A DNA stretch of 64,000 nt from Fimbriimonadaceae bacterium (GCA_019638775.1 JAHBTD010000001.1:124001-188000), one strand, 5' to 3'; positions 8,080 through 17,357 are shown, numbered from the stretch's first letter. The notes: generated by a model from the letters alone, not told the origin. Translations and numbers: made by a program.

Positions 8080-9111
8080 ATGGACCACGACCCAACCCAG
8101 CACGTTCACCGACGATTCAACCCCCTCCTGAACGAGTGGGTGCTCGTCTCTCCGCACCGAACACAAAGGCCCTGGCAAGGACAAACAGAGCCGACTGCGG
8201 AAGAGAATCGACCCACACACGCCCCAGACTGCTACCTTTGCCCAGGCAACGAACGCGCGGGTGGACACCAGAACCCCAACTACACAGAAACATACGTTTT
8301 CACCAACGACTTCCAGGCGATCCTGCCCGAATCTCCCGACTTCCAAACCTCGGATCCGCTTTTCCGCGCCGAGTCCGTAAAGGGCACGTGCCGCGTGATC
8401 TGCTTTTCTCCGCGCCACGATTTGACTTTGGCGGAGATGTCGGAAGCCGAAATCGGCAAGGTCATCCACACTTGGATCGAGCAAAGCACAGAACTCGCCA
8501 AGCTATACACCTGGGTTCAAATTTTTGAGAACAAAGGCGCGGCGATGGGATGCTCAAACCCACATCCGCATGGACAGATCTGGTGCAGCAACGCGTTGCC
8601 AAGCCTTGCTGCGCGCGAAGACAGCGCTCAGCAGACCTACTTCTCCAGTAATGGAAAGCCGCTCTTGCTCGATTACGTCGAGCAAGAGCTCCAAAAAGCT
8701 GAACGCATCGTCGATGTCAATGCGCACTGGGCCCTGATCGTGCCGTATTGGGCGACGTGGCCGTTCGAGATGCTGCTTGTTCCTCGTCGGCACGTCCATC
8801 GGCTGCACGATTTAACACAGGCTGAGCAAAGCAGCCTTTCCCAAATCTTGAAACTCGGGCTCACCCGCTACGACAATCTCTTTCAGACCAGCTTCCCGTA
8901 TTCGATGGGCTGGCATGGAGCGCCAAATACTGATCAAGTCAATAAACACTGGCAGCTCCACGCCCACTTCTATCCGCCATTGTTGCGGTCCGCAACCGTG
9001 CGAAAGTTCATGGTTGGATATGAGCTTCTCGCCGAAGCCCAACGGGATTTGACGCCCGAGCAAGCGGCGGCTAGACTGCGCGAGCAGACTACCGCCCACT
9101 GCCGAGCATGA
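8080..9111 (+). CDS. galT: Galactose-1-phosphate uridylyltransferase
   Basis: A 343-residue HIT-superfamily enzyme of the Leloir pathway, which exchanges UMP between UDP-glucose and galactose-1-phosphate. The active-site motif HPHGQIW sits at residues 162-168, with His164 as nucleophile. The structural zinc site of the E. coli type is present (Cys51, Cys54 in DCYLCPGN; His113 in PRHD; His162). The C-terminal half has the expected [18 protein letters not shown] and [11 protein letters not shown]. Length matches the family. No galK or galE is adjacent. The closing codons overlap nothing; the LanC-like gene converges 20 bases later. Cytoplasmic. Confidence 0.95.
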   Translation: MDHDPTQHVHRRFNPLLNEWVLVSPHRTQRPWQGQTEPTAEENRPTHAPDCYLCPGNERAGGHQNPNYTETYVFTNDFQAILPESPDFQTSDPLFRAESVKGTCRVICFSPRHDLTLAEMSEAEIGKVIHTWIEQSTELAKLYTWVQIFENKGAAMGCSNPHPHGQIWCSNALPSLAAREDSAQQTYFSSNGKPLLLDYVEQELQKAERIVDVNAHWALIVPYWATWPFEMLLVPRRHVHRLHDLTQAEQSSLSQILKLGLTRYDNLFQTSFPYSMGWHGAPNTDQVNKHWQLHAHFYPPLLRSATVRKFMVGYELLAEAQRDLTPEQAAARLREQTTAHCRA

Positions 9112-9131
9112 GCGCGCAACGGACTTTAAGC

Positions 9132-10559
9132 TTAAACTTCGCCGACGCCCTTAAACCACGGATCATCGGGCAAACGATGCGTCCATTCCGCGCCGCTCGA
9201 AAGAGCATGCATGCTCAGGTACATCAGGCCGATTCCTGCCGCGCCCTGCATCAAGCCAGTTTGAGCGAGGTGACCCTGGTCCAGCGTTTCCCCGTCCGTC
9301 CAGCTCCATCGACGCCCCTTGGCATCCACAGTCGCCTTCGCGTCGATCGCAGCTATGTGCGACTTTGCATATTCTAAATAGACCTGTTTCTTAGTTTCGC
9401 GATACATATCCATAAAGAACATCGCAATTCCCGCATTGCCGCAACAATCCCAGTTCTTGCTCTTCAAGCCGCTTTCACTATGCTTATCGCAACTGCTATT
9501 CATAACAGCCCTTGCACATCGTCCCGCCTCTTTCATCCACCCGTTCTTGGGTTGGATCTGATGAAGCTTTGCAAAGAGTCTTGCTATGCCAATCGTTCCG
9601 TGGCTTCTCCCCGTATAAATAACGAGCGAATCAATCGGATGCCCAGCAAACACGCGACAGTTTGCATTTGACCAATCGCCTATACTGCCAAGATATTCAA
9701 CACCCTTGAGAGCAGCTTTAAGATACTCAGGCCTGCCCGGCCAAAGCTCAAAGGCACGAGCCAACGCATAAGATGCCGCAATAGTGCCATGCGAATAATT
9801 CGACAAATTGAGTGTCATATCTTCAAGCGCGGCCCACTTCCAGCCCGTTCCTGACTTATCCGCTCGACGAATCAGTTCATCGGCGGCTAACTTGCCAATC
9901 GTTGAAGATACTTTCAGATTAGTCGAAGTCGCGGAGGGCCAAAGAGACTTACTGGTAGACTCACCGGGCCAAGCCACGCAAAGTCCGGCAAGGCCAGAAA
10001 AGAGGTCGTTCTCCGGTCCAAATCGTTCGTCAGCAGGAAGCTTCGACCAGACACTCCCATAGTGCTCCAGGACAGGTCGTGCTAAGGGTCGCCCAGGCTT
10101 ATTGACCTTGAAGGATGCCCTGTTCAGGTTCTCCCTCAAAAGCAAGTCAAGCAGACCCGCGCTGCCCGAGTAGAGTCCAGCAGGCGAGTCGTCGCTTAGG
10201 TCTTGCACCGATCCGGCCAGATGCCGCACAACTCCTTCGCGATCCTTTTCAATCCGTGGCGATGGCGCAGCATCGTTCAATGCCCGTAAAAAATACAGAA
10301 CACCGGCAGTACCCGAATAGAGACTAGTTTCAGGATAATCAATGCTGTGAGCGAGATTGTATCGCACCTGTCCATCAGGTTCCTCTATACGCATCGTCGA
10401 AAGCCATTTATGAACTTCTTGGGCTTTCTTCAAAGAGTCGTCATTAGCCTTTTGCGGACGCTCCGCAAGCAGGCTCGCAGGCAGACTCAAAGCTGTAATA
10501 CCGACGGCACCTGCCTTGAGCAGATCCCGCCGGGTCGGGGGCTTGTTCGGTATGATCAT
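9132..10559 (-). CDS. Tat-exported LanC-like alpha/alpha-barrel protein
   Basis: 475 residues. The N-terminus has a twin-arginine signal (TRRDLLKAGAVGITALSLPASLLA), so it is predicted to leave the cytoplasm folded. The body shows seven GxxG inner-helix motifs, the signature of the LanC barrel: SGTAG, SGSAG, SGLAG, SHGTI, SHGTIG, CCGNAG, MQGAAG. In LanC cyclases the zinc is held by the Cys of the sixth motif and a Cys-His of the seventh. Here the sixth keeps Cys372 but the seventh reads MQG where CHG is expected, so the canonical zinc site is incomplete. No lanthipeptide precursor or LanB is near. A structural or glycan-processing role in the periplasm is as likely as cyclase activity. Confidence 0.75.
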   Translation of the reverse strand: MIIPNKPPTRRDLLKAGAVGITALSLPASLLAERPQKANDDSLKKAQEVHKWLSTMRIEEPDGQVRYNLAHSIDYPETSLYSGTAGVLYFLRALNDAAPSPRIEKDREGVVRHLAGSVQDLSDDSPAGLYSGSAGLLDLLLRENLNRASFKVNKPGRPLARPVLEHYGSVWSKLPADERFGPENDLFSGLAGLCVAWPGESTSKSLWPSATSTNLKVSSTIGKLAADELIRRADKSGTGWKWAALEDMTLNLSNYSHGTIAASYALARAFELWPGRPEYLKAALKGVEYLGSIGDWSNANCRVFAGHPIDSLVIYTGRSHGTIGIARLFAKLHQIQPKNGWMKEAGRCARAVMNSSCDKHSESGLKSKNWDCCGNAGIAMFFMDMYRETKKQVYLEYAKSHIAAIDAKATVDAKGRRWSWTDGETLDQGHLAQTGLMQGAAGIGLMYLSMHALSSGAEWTHRLPDDPWFKGVGEV

Positions 10560-10880
10560 CTATTGTGTTAATCGGCACAAAAATCACAATAGTTCACACA
10601 AAATACTTAGCATCAATCGAATACCATGCAATTTTGACAGATAGTTTAGTATTAAACGATTTTGTTTCTCATCGGATAAAGGACTTCCCTTCTACTCAGA
10701 GAAATACGAGGCTCCCACTATCTTTGCCAGGGTAAAGGGCAATCACGGCGCCCCATCTAAATACGGGGCTGCCTCAACGCTTTTGACAATCGAGAGCCCC
10801 AAATATGTTGCTCTGAATCATTCAGGGATTGTCGTGCAGCACTCCTTGCAAACCCGAAAACAATTCACGAATAATGAGTC
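10560..10880. other. 321-base AT-rich spacer between divergent genes
   Basis: No gene. It must hold promoters for the LanC-like gene (leftward) and the S9 peptidase gene (rightward). A TTGACA occurs at 10634-10639 without a convincing partner. For the peptidase, see 10846-10875. Confidence 0.5.
10846..10875 (+). promoter_or_regulatory. Candidate promoter of the S9 peptidase gene
   Basis: TTGCAA (10846-10851) and AATAAT (10870-10875) are separated by 18 bases, and the second ends 5 bases before the ATG at 10881. There is no ribosome binding site between them. Confidence 0.45.
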
Positions 10881-13622
10881 ATGATCGTCCCAACCTGGCG
10901 TATCGTCGCCCTCAGCGCCGTCATCCTGCTCATCCCTGCGGGCATCGTTCTGGCCCAAGACCCAAACGCCCCGGCTAACACGGCACCCCAAGGTCAAACC
11001 GCCAAGCGCGCCATCAAGAGCCCCGACGACCTCAAAGATTGGCAAAGCCTCGCCGGAGGCACCATTTCGTCAGACGGGCGTTGGGTGGCTTACGGCATCG
11101 GTCACTACGAGGGCGATCCAAAAGGCATCATTCGCAGCTCCGACGGCCCAGAAAAGTGGGAGATTCCTTACACCACCCGCATCGTTTTCTCCGACGACTC
11201 CAAATGGGCGGCTTACTCCATCGGCGTCTCCAAAGCCGACTCCGAAAAGATGGCTGCTCAGAAACAACCCGTCAGAATGAAGCTAGGCTTGCGCAGCTTG
11301 CCCGAGGGTAAAGAGCAGACCGTTGAGAACGTACGATCATTCCAATTCTTAAAGGGCAGCAAGTTTCTGCTCATCTCGCGCTACCCCGGCCAGGGCAAGA
11401 ACCCACCAAGCGCCGACCTTCAGGTGATGAACCTTGCCAACGGCACAACGCTGACCATCGGCAATGTCATGGGCTTTAGGCTAAATAAAGAGGAAACCCT
11501 CATCGCCCTAAACATCGAATCCGACAGCGGCGAGCACGGCATGCAGCTCTTCAACCCCGCCTCTGGAACGCTGCAAACGTTGCAATGGGGGAAAGACGAT
11601 GTTGGCCCCGCCATCTGGGCAAGGAAGGCGGACACGCTTGGCTTTTTGGTCGGGACTCCGAATCCGAAGAAAGAAGGAGCCGCAAATCGCGTCGTCGTCT
11701 ATAGCGGAGTGGGAAGCGATCCCAAGAAGACAGAGTACGACCCAGCCAAGGATGATAAGTTTCCCAAAGAGATGCGAATCGCCGAATCCGGCGGGCTGCG
11801 CATCAGCGAGGACGGTACCAAGTTCTGGTTTGGCATCAAAGACTGGCCCGACAAGAAGACCCCCGATGGCAAGAAACCCGAAGACAAACCGGGCGTCGAT
11901 ATCTGGCATTACAAGGACGTCGACGTCCAGCCGCTGCAGCAAAGCCTCGCCGGACAGGCACAATCCAAAACACTGCGCAGCACTTGGAACGTATCCAACG
12001 GCGAGTTCAAGCAACTCGAAACCGACGAACTGATCTCAGTGAATCCCATCGGAGACGGACGCTTTGCAATCATCACCGATCCAAAGCCTTACCGAAGCGC
12101 CGTAAAGCCGGGTGGCCTCACCTACGCCGACTACTACGTTTGGGACTTGCAGGATGGCACAAAGACCAAGATCGTCGAAAAGCGCCAGTTCGGAGTCTCT
12201 CCTTCACGCAAGGGCAATTACGTCATGTACTACCAGCAGAAAAACTGGTGGCTCTACGACTGCGCGGCAAAGAAATCCACGAACGTAACCCGCAACATCA
12301 AGACCCGATGGGATGACGTGGATTACGACGGCCCCCAGCAGGAAACGCCCGCCGCAGCCGGCGTGATGTGGATGGAGGGTGAAGCCGCGTTCATCTTCGA
12401 CAAGTTCGACACTTATCTCGTAGAGCCCACGATGGCCGAGGCACGTCGAATCACCGAGGGGGCAGCCGAAAACCTGACTCTCCGCCCGACCGATGTTGGG
12501 TGGCACGAAGATGGAATTCGGCTTGCCGACCCTATCTATTTCCGAGTGTTCGACAACAACACGATGAAGGCAGGCCTGTACCGTAGAGAGACCGACGGAA
12601 CCGGCAAAATGCTGACCTACGATGGCGTTCAGTACGGTCTCATCCAAAAGTCGAAAGACACCGATAGGATCATCTTCTCGATGGAATCGGATCAAAAGAC
12701 CGCCGATCTCTACCTCACAAACGCCACATTCGACGCCGCCAAGCCGATGAGCCGACTCAATCCACAACAGTCGCAGTTCTTCTGGCCCAAGCAAGAGCTG
12801 ATCAGCTTCACCACAAAGTCGGGCTGGAAGCTCCACGGCATCCTCACCTACCCGGCGGATTACGATCCCAAGCGTCAGTATCCGATGATCACTTACATCT
12901 ACGAGAAGCTCTCAGACGGGATGTACAACTACGAGTCTCCAAGCGACACAAACCCCTACAGCGCCCAAATGTTCGCGCAAAAGGGGTACTTCGTGCTGAG
13001 GCCCGACATCACTTACCGCACCAACGATCCCGGTCTCTCTGCACTGGAGTGCATCGAAACCGCCGTTCAAACGGTACTCAAGAAAAACGTCGGTGTAGAC
13101 CCACGCAATCTGGGCTTGACAGGGCACAGTTGGGGCGGCTACCAAACGACCTTCGTTCACACCAAGTCGAAGCTATTCAAAGCCGCCGCCGCCGGAGCTC
13201 CCCTCACGGAGTTGGTGAGCATGTCGAACAGCTTCTACTGGAACTGGGGCGAGACCAATCAGGTCATCTTTGAAAGCTCGCAAGGGCGATTCAACAAGCC
13301 CTGGTACGACATCCCCGATGCGTACACCCGCAACTCGGCGATGTGGAACGCCAAGACCATCAACGGCCCGTTCATGATGCTGTTTGGCACTTCTGATGGT
13401 GCGGTGGACTGGCACCAAGGGCAGTACTACTACAACACCCTCCGACGCATGGGCAAAGAGGTCATCATGGTCGTCTACGAAGGAGAAAACCACTTCCCTG
13501 CGAAAAAGGCGAACGTGCTGGACTTCACTTACCGTGTGCGGCATTTCTTCGACGTTAACCTTCAAGGCGCGAAAGCGGACCCGTGGGTGACCGAAGGTGT
13601 GCCGTTCATCAAGAAGCCGTAG
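10881..13622 (+). CDS. Secreted S9-family (prolyl oligopeptidase-like) serine peptidase
   Basis: 913 residues. Signal peptide VALSAVILLIPAGIVLA, cut before QDPNAP. Residues about 50-640 form the beta-propeller of the family. The alpha/beta-hydrolase domain follows, with the catalytic triad Ser750 (GHSWGGY), Asp839 (GTSDGAV) and His871 (GENHF). The arrangement matches dipeptidyl-peptidase IV/acylaminoacyl-peptidase relatives, which cleave short peptides. Length is somewhat greater than the 700-residue norm because the propeller region is long. Stands alone, with a strong terminator 25 bases after the stop codon. Expected in the periplasm or at the surface; a role in peptide feeding is inferred. 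Confidence 0.9.
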   Translation: MIVPTWRIVALSAVILLIPAGIVLAQDPNAPANTAPQGQTAKRAIKSPDDLKDWQSLAGGTISSDGRWVAYGIGHYEGDPKGIIRSSDGPEKWEIPYTTRIVFSDDSKWAAYSIGVSKADSEKMAAQKQPVRMKLGLRSLPEGKEQTVENVRSFQFLKGSKFLLISRYPGQGKNPPSADLQVMNLANGTTLTIGNVMGFRLNKEETLIALNIESDSGEHGMQLFNPASGTLQTLQWGKDDVGPAIWARKADTLGFLVGTPNPKKEGAANRVVVYSGVGSDPKKTEYDPAKDDKFPKEMRIAESGGLRISEDGTKFWFGIKDWPDKKTPDGKKPEDKPGVDIWHYKDVDVQPLQQSLAGQAQSKTLRSTWNVSNGEFKQLETDELISVNPIGDGRFAIITDPKPYRSAVKPGGLTYADYYVWDLQDGTKTKIVEKRQFGVSPSRKGNYVMYYQQKNWWLYDCAAKKSTNVTRNIKTRWDDVDYDGPQQETPAAAGVMWMEGEAAFIFDKFDTYLVEPTMAEARRITEGAAENLTLRPTDVGWHEDGIRLADPIYFRVFDNNTMKAGLYRRETDGTGKMLTYDGVQYGLIQKSKDTDRIIFSMESDQKTADLYLTNATFDAAKPMSRLNPQQSQFFWPKQELISFTTKSGWKLHGILTYPADYDPKRQYPMITYIYEKLSDGMYNYESPSDTNPYSAQMFAQKGYFVLRPDITYRTNDPGLSALECIETAVQTVLKKNVGVDPRNLGLTGHSWGGYQTTFVHTKSKLFKAAAAGAPLTELVSMSNSFYWNWGETNQVIFESSQGRFNKPWYDIPDAYTRNSAMWNAKTINGPFMMLFGTSDGAVDWHQGQYYYNTLRRMGKEVIMVVYEGENHFPAKKANVLDFTYRVRHFFDVNLQGAKADPWVTEGVPFIKKP

Positions 13623-13646
13623 CCAAAGCTCATCCGACCACCCGCG

Positions 13647-13678
13647 ATGCGACCCTCTGCAAAAGCAGAGGGTCGCAT
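13647..13678 (+). terminator. Rho-independent terminator of the S9 peptidase gene
   Basis: ATGCGACCCTCTGC (13647-13660), loop AAAA, GCAGAGGGTCGCAT (13665-13678): a perfect 14-bp stem followed by TTTC. The next gene starts 71 bases further on. Confidence 0.8.
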
Positions 13679-13748
13679 TTCAATCAGGGACCATCTCCAA
13701 CAAATCCTCGGAAGCCTCCAGGCCAAATACCAGCTAAACTAATCTGCC

Positions 13749-14954
13749 GTGCACGAGCAAGCTGCCAAGACCTCCCTGCCGCCCGTCGTCGCCAAGATGG
13801 GATGGATCAGCTTCTTTGCCGACGTAGCCTCGGAGATGGCCTATCCGGTGCTCCCCCTATTCCTGACCGGCGTTCTCAAGGCCCCCGTTCCGATCCTTGG
13901 ACTCGTGGAAGGTTTGGCAGAGGCTCTGGTCAGTTTTATGAAGGGATGGTCAGGATGGCGCTCCGACGTGAAAGGGCAGCGCGTCCCCTACATTCAGTGG
14001 GGTTACGGCCTCAGCGCCGTCGGAAAACCCCTTCTTGGGCTGGCAACGATCTGGCCTCTTGTCCTGTTTGCCCGACTGCTCGACCGCTTTGGCAAAGGAC
14101 TGCGCACAAGCGCTCGCGACGCTTACTTAGCGGATTCGGTAGACGCGTCCCAGTACGGACGAGCGTTCGGCTTTCACCGTGCCATGGATACTGCAGGTGC
14201 GTTTGTCGGGGTGGCAATTGCTCTGCTCCTGCTTTCACTCGTACCCGGAAACTACCGCCTAATCTTCTTGCTCGCCATCATTCCTGGTGCCATCTCCGTA
14301 GCAATAACACTCACGCTCAAAGACCGCGCAAAGCCCACAACCAAAAAAGAGGCAGAAGCCAACGTCGATGAGGAGCCAAAACCCCGAATCAGTCTCAAAG
14401 AGCTGCCCACGAGCTACTGGAAAGCGCTCGCCATCACGCTTGTCTTTCGGCTGGCGAACTCCAGCGACACCTTCTTGCTCCTCTTCTCCTCGTTGTACTG
14501 GGGGTTCACCCCATTCCAAACCGTTCTCGCCTACGCCTTCTACAACGTGACCTATGCACTCACCTCCTACCCATTCGGAGTCTTGAGCGACAGGATCGGA
14601 CGCTGGCGCGTGATCGCGGCAGGATGGCTCCTCTATGCGGGCGTGTATCTGGGATTTGCCATCATGGGCAACGGTTGGGCATGGATGCTATGGGCGCTCT
14701 ACGGCATCTACACCGGAATGACCCAAGGCGCAGGCAAAGCGCTCGTCGCCGACAACGCACCAAAGCAGATGAAGGGCACCGCGATGGGCTTCTTCGAAAT
14801 GCTTGGAGGGTTGGCGACCCTACTCGGCAATGCGCTCACTGGCCTGCTTTGGTACTCGGTTTCTCCTGGCGCAGCCCTCAAAGCTTGTGCTGGCCTGGCG
14901 CTGCTATCGGCGGTTGGAGTTCCGTTTGTGGTTGGCAAGAAGAAAGCCAGCTGA
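13749..14954 (+). CDS. MFS transporter, probably for an amino sugar
   Basis: A 401-residue major facilitator with about 12 hydrophobic segments. The start is GTG at 13749; TAAACT ends 8 bases before it. The loop between helices 2 and 3 carries the MFS signature in variant form (GWRSDVKGQRVPYIQWGYG), and a matching loop FGVLSDRIGRWRVIAAGW opens the second half. LDRFGKGLRTSARDAYLAD is a typical intracellular motif. Twenty-four bases separate it from a BadF-type sugar kinase gene, which overlaps murQ. The context suggests uptake of MurNAc, GlcNAc or related sugars, but the carrier itself does not reveal its substrate, and export is possible. Confidence 0.85.
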   Translation: MHEQAAKTSLPPVVAKMGWISFFADVASEMAYPVLPLFLTGVLKAPVPILGLVEGLAEALVSFMKGWSGWRSDVKGQRVPYIQWGYGLSAVGKPLLGLATIWPLVLFARLLDRFGKGLRTSARDAYLADSVDASQYGRAFGFHRAMDTAGAFVGVAIALLLLSLVPGNYRLIFLLAIIPGAISVAITLTLKDRAKPTTKKEAEANVDEEPKPRISLKELPTSYWKALAITLVFRLANSSDTFLLLFSSLYWGFTPFQTVLAYAFYNVTYALTSYPFGVLSDRIGRWRVIAAGWLLYAGVYLGFAIMGNGWAWMLWALYGIYTGMTQGAGKALVADNAPKQMKGTAMGFFEMLGGLATLLGNALTGLLWYSVSPGAALKACAGLALLSAVGVPFVVGKKKAS

Positions 14955-14978
14955 CCACAGGTACACTCCAGCCTCCGC

Positions 14979-15863
14979 ATGCACATTGCGCTTGGCCTCG
15001 ATTGTGGCGGCTCGTCTTGCCGAGCGATGGCTCAAAACGAGTCGGACGAAGTTGTATTTCAGGGACAGTCCGGCCCCGCAAACATTGCCACAACTCCACC
15101 CGCCAAACTGCGAGCCAGTCTTGAAAAGGCGCTTGCCGGTTGCCCCACACCCGATACCGTCTGCGGCTGCTTTGCCGGACTGCTCACCGCCAAGGATCGT
15201 CAACAAGCCATCAAAACCCTGCGAGAGATCTTCCCTGCTGCAACCATTCGCGCCGAGCCCGATTACTACGCAGCCCTCATGGCTTGTGTGCCAGGCACCG
15301 ACATCTGCGTCATCGCCGGAACCGGGTCACTCATATGTTCACGTCACAACGACACGGTGGTCAAATCGGGCGGAAAGGGATACTTGCTCGGCGATTGGGG
15401 TTCGGCCTACCGATACGGCAAAGCCGCGCTTGAGCATTACCTAGAGCGCCCCGATCAGGCCAGTGCAGCCCTTGTTGCCGCGATCGAAGACCGCTTCCAA
15501 TCTCGCGAACAGAACGAGATCATAGCCCGTCTTTATCGCGGGGGTGCCCCTGCACCGGCGTTGGCAAAACTCGTCGATGCTTTCGTCAAGGATGCGCGTG
15601 CAGGCGAAGCCTACGCAACCCAGGAATTGAAGACACAGACAAAACGCCTCGTAGAAGCGGTAAAACAACATAAAGACCAATACCTTCAGGGACAAGAGCG
15701 GATTCTTGTCTGCCTGAGCGGAGGACTTTGGGATGCTTCAGGCATCTTCCGCGAAGCATTTGACGTAGAGTGCCAAAGGTCAATGCCCGACATTATTATC
15801 GAGACCCAACGCATCCAGCGCGCCCCCGTTTACGGAGCCATCGCGCTTGCAAAAGAGATATGA
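14979..15863 (+). CDS. BadF/BadG-family N-acetylglucosamine/N-acetylmuramate kinase (MurK-like)
   Basis: A 294-residue ASKHA-fold kinase. The phosphate-1 motif is GLDCGGSSCRA (residues 6-16), with the adenosine/phosphate-2 loops VIAGTGSLICS and GDWGSAYRYGK, typical of GlcNAc kinases of the BadF/BadG family. In Clostridium acetobutylicum the relative MurK phosphorylates both MurNAc and GlcNAc and is encoded next to MurQ. Here the stop codon overlaps the murQ start (ATGA), so product transfer from kinase to etherase is a sound inference: MurNAc to MurNAc-6-P to GlcNAc-6-P. An ordinary GlcNAc kinase role is the alternative. Cytoplasmic. Confidence 0.87.
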   Translation: MHIALGLDCGGSSCRAMAQNESDEVVFQGQSGPANIATTPPAKLRASLEKALAGCPTPDTVCGCFAGLLTAKDRQQAIKTLREIFPAATIRAEPDYYAALMACVPGTDICVIAGTGSLICSRHNDTVVKSGGKGYLLGDWGSAYRYGKAALEHYLERPDQASAALVAAIEDRFQSREQNEIIARLYRGGAPAPALAKLVDAFVKDARAGEAYATQELKTQTKRLVEAVKQHKDQYLQGQERILVCLSGGLWDASGIFREAFDVECQRSMPDIIIETQRIQRAPVYGAIALAKEI

Positions 15864-16687
15864 GTACCGAAGGAAGAAACCCACGTTCGTACGGCCTGGA
15901 CAAAATGTCGGCCCAAGAAATCATCCGGCTGATGAACGAAGAGGAGTACTCGGTATTAAGGGCGCTCCAAGCTGTTGAAGAACTGATCGCCATCGTCTCG
16001 CAAAAGGCAGCCAACACCTTCATGGCAGGAGGCACTGTCGTCTATGTTGGCGCCGGAACCAGCGGGCGCATCGCCACTACCGACGCTGCCGAAATGCCAC
16101 CCACCTTCGGGGTCGATCCTAACCGCTTTGTCGCGGTCGTTGCCGGTGGCCCCATCGTGGCAGGAGGCTACACGCAGGAGGATGCCGAGGATGACGAGCA
16201 CGCCGCCATCGATGCCCTGAACGCGCTCAGCTTAACCCGCGAAAGCATCGTCATCGGCCTGGCTGCATCTGGCAAAACCGCGTTCACACTTGCCGCTGTG
16301 CGGCATGCCCAACAAAAGGGTATCTGGACTTGCGGCATCGCGAACAACGCCAATGGCCCGTTGCTCCAGCTCGCCGATCTTGGCATTTTCCTGGACACCG
16401 GTCCCGAAATTCTGACGGGATCAACCCGATTGAAAGCGGGCACGTCTCAAAAGCTCATCCTAAACCGAATCAGCACGGCGGCGATGGTGCTAAGCGGCAA
16501 GGTCGTAGAAAACCTAATGGTGGACGTCAAGGCAAAGAACGAGAAACTGCGCGAGCGCTGCGTGCGCATCGTTCGAGAGCTTGCGCCGGTCACAGCGGAT
16601 GAAGCCGACGCCCTCCTCGCCGCCAACGACTGGAACGTCCGGCGAGTGCTTGAGATTGTGCGAAGCAACGTCCAGGCAGGGACGTAA
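15860..16687 (+). CDS. murQ: N-acetylmuramic acid 6-phosphate etherase
   Basis: 275 residues from the ATG at 15860, which overlaps the kinase stop as ATGA; a frame open to 15770 would run inside the kinase gene. MurQ removes the lactyl ether from MurNAc-6-phosphate to give GlcNAc-6-phosphate. Visible family marks: the SIS-domain phosphate-binding GAGTSGRIATTDAAEMPPTF (residues 54-73) and the MurQ signature GPEILTGSTRLKAGTSQK. Close to the family length (E. coli 298), with a short N-terminus. Together with the upstream kinase and carrier it makes a peptidoglycan-sugar salvage operon. NagA/NagB for the next steps are not in the window. Confidence 0.93.
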   Translation: MSTEGRNPRSYGLDKMSAQEIIRLMNEEEYSVLRALQAVEELIAIVSQKAANTFMAGGTVVYVGAGTSGRIATTDAAEMPPTFGVDPNRFVAVVAGGPIVAGGYTQEDAEDDEHAAIDALNALSLTRESIVIGLAASGKTAFTLAAVRHAQQKGIWTCGIANNANGPLLQLADLGIFLDTGPEILTGSTRLKAGTSQKLILNRISTAAMVLSGKVVENLMVDVKAKNEKLRERCVRIVRELAPVTADEADALLAANDWNVRRVLEIVRSNVQAGT

Positions 16688-16755
16688 GGCGCTTCCGATT
16701 GTTCTCATCACTCCTCCCTGTATGTGCCGTTAGCTCAGCCCAGTAGAATGAGCCT

Positions 16756-17115
16756 ATGGAATGGCTGATCGGGCTTGGAATCGGACTAGCGGGGGGAGTG
16801 CTGAGCGGGATGTTCGGGATCGGCGGGGGAATCATCATCGTCCCTGCGCTGATCTACTTCATGCAGTTCTCCCAACAGAAGGCCCAAGGCACGTCGCTTG
16901 CGGCATTGCTCCTGCCCGTGGGCATCCTTGGATTTTGGAACTACTATCAGAAGCAGCAGGCCGACTTCAAGATAGGCGCGCTCGTCGCAGCCGGACTCTT
17001 TGTCGGCGCTTTCTTCGGCTCAAAAATCGCCGTGCAGATTGATGACACACTCTTGCGAAAGTCATTTGCCGTGTTCTTGGTCTTGGTGGCCCTGCAGCTC
17101 TTTTTTAAGAAGTGA
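16756..17115 (+). CDS. Half-size TSUP (TauE/SafE-like) membrane protein
   Basis: 119 residues with four hydrophobic segments (about 4-24, 27-42, 48-60, 73-115 in pieces). The signature GxxxGxxSGMFGIGGGIIIVPALIYF opens the protein; only the first 20 of these residues are needed to recognise TSUP. Members move sulfite, sulfonates or other anions. The usual protein has two such repeats over 240-280 residues; this one has a single repeat and ends cleanly in FFKK, so it may act as a dimer. TAGAAT lies 6 bases before the start ATG (16744-16749). No neighbour points to a substrate. Confidence 0.8.
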   Translation: MEWLIGLGIGLAGGVLSGMFGIGGGIIIVPALIYFMQFSQQKAQGTSLAALLLPVGILGFWNYYQKQQADFKIGALVAAGLFVGAFFGSKIAVQIDDTLLRKSFAVFLVLVALQLFFKK

Positions 17116-17126
17116 GGAAGAGATTC

Positions 17127-17253
17127 GTGATTGGTGATTGGTGATCGGTAATCCGTGATCCGTAATCGGTAATCCGTGGTCAGTGATCGGGATTCTGATC
17201 TCTTGACGATCGTTCCCCCTTACAACCCTTACAATCCTTACAGTCCTTACAAC
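17127..17253. repeat. Two degenerate short tandem repeats
   Basis: 17127-17189 is nine copies of a 7-mer of the form GTGATYG/GTAATCC. 17218-17253 is four copies of a 9-mer, CCTTACAAC with one- or two-base changes. The 9-mer recurs at 40061-40095 inside the ATP synthase run. The stretch lies between convergent genes. Confidence 0.8.
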
Positions 17254-17357
17254 CCAAAAAAGGGACTCCGCCGCCCGCAGAGCCCCTTCACGATCGGTAC
17301 ATACAGCGAGCATGCCCGCAGAATGATGCCTACGTATAAATGAATCGTCGCTAGTGG

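Noticed and set aside
13583-14371. 262-codon plus-strand frame overlapping the MFS gene
   Set aside because: Out of frame with the membrane protein, covers a perfect terminator, and has no family match.
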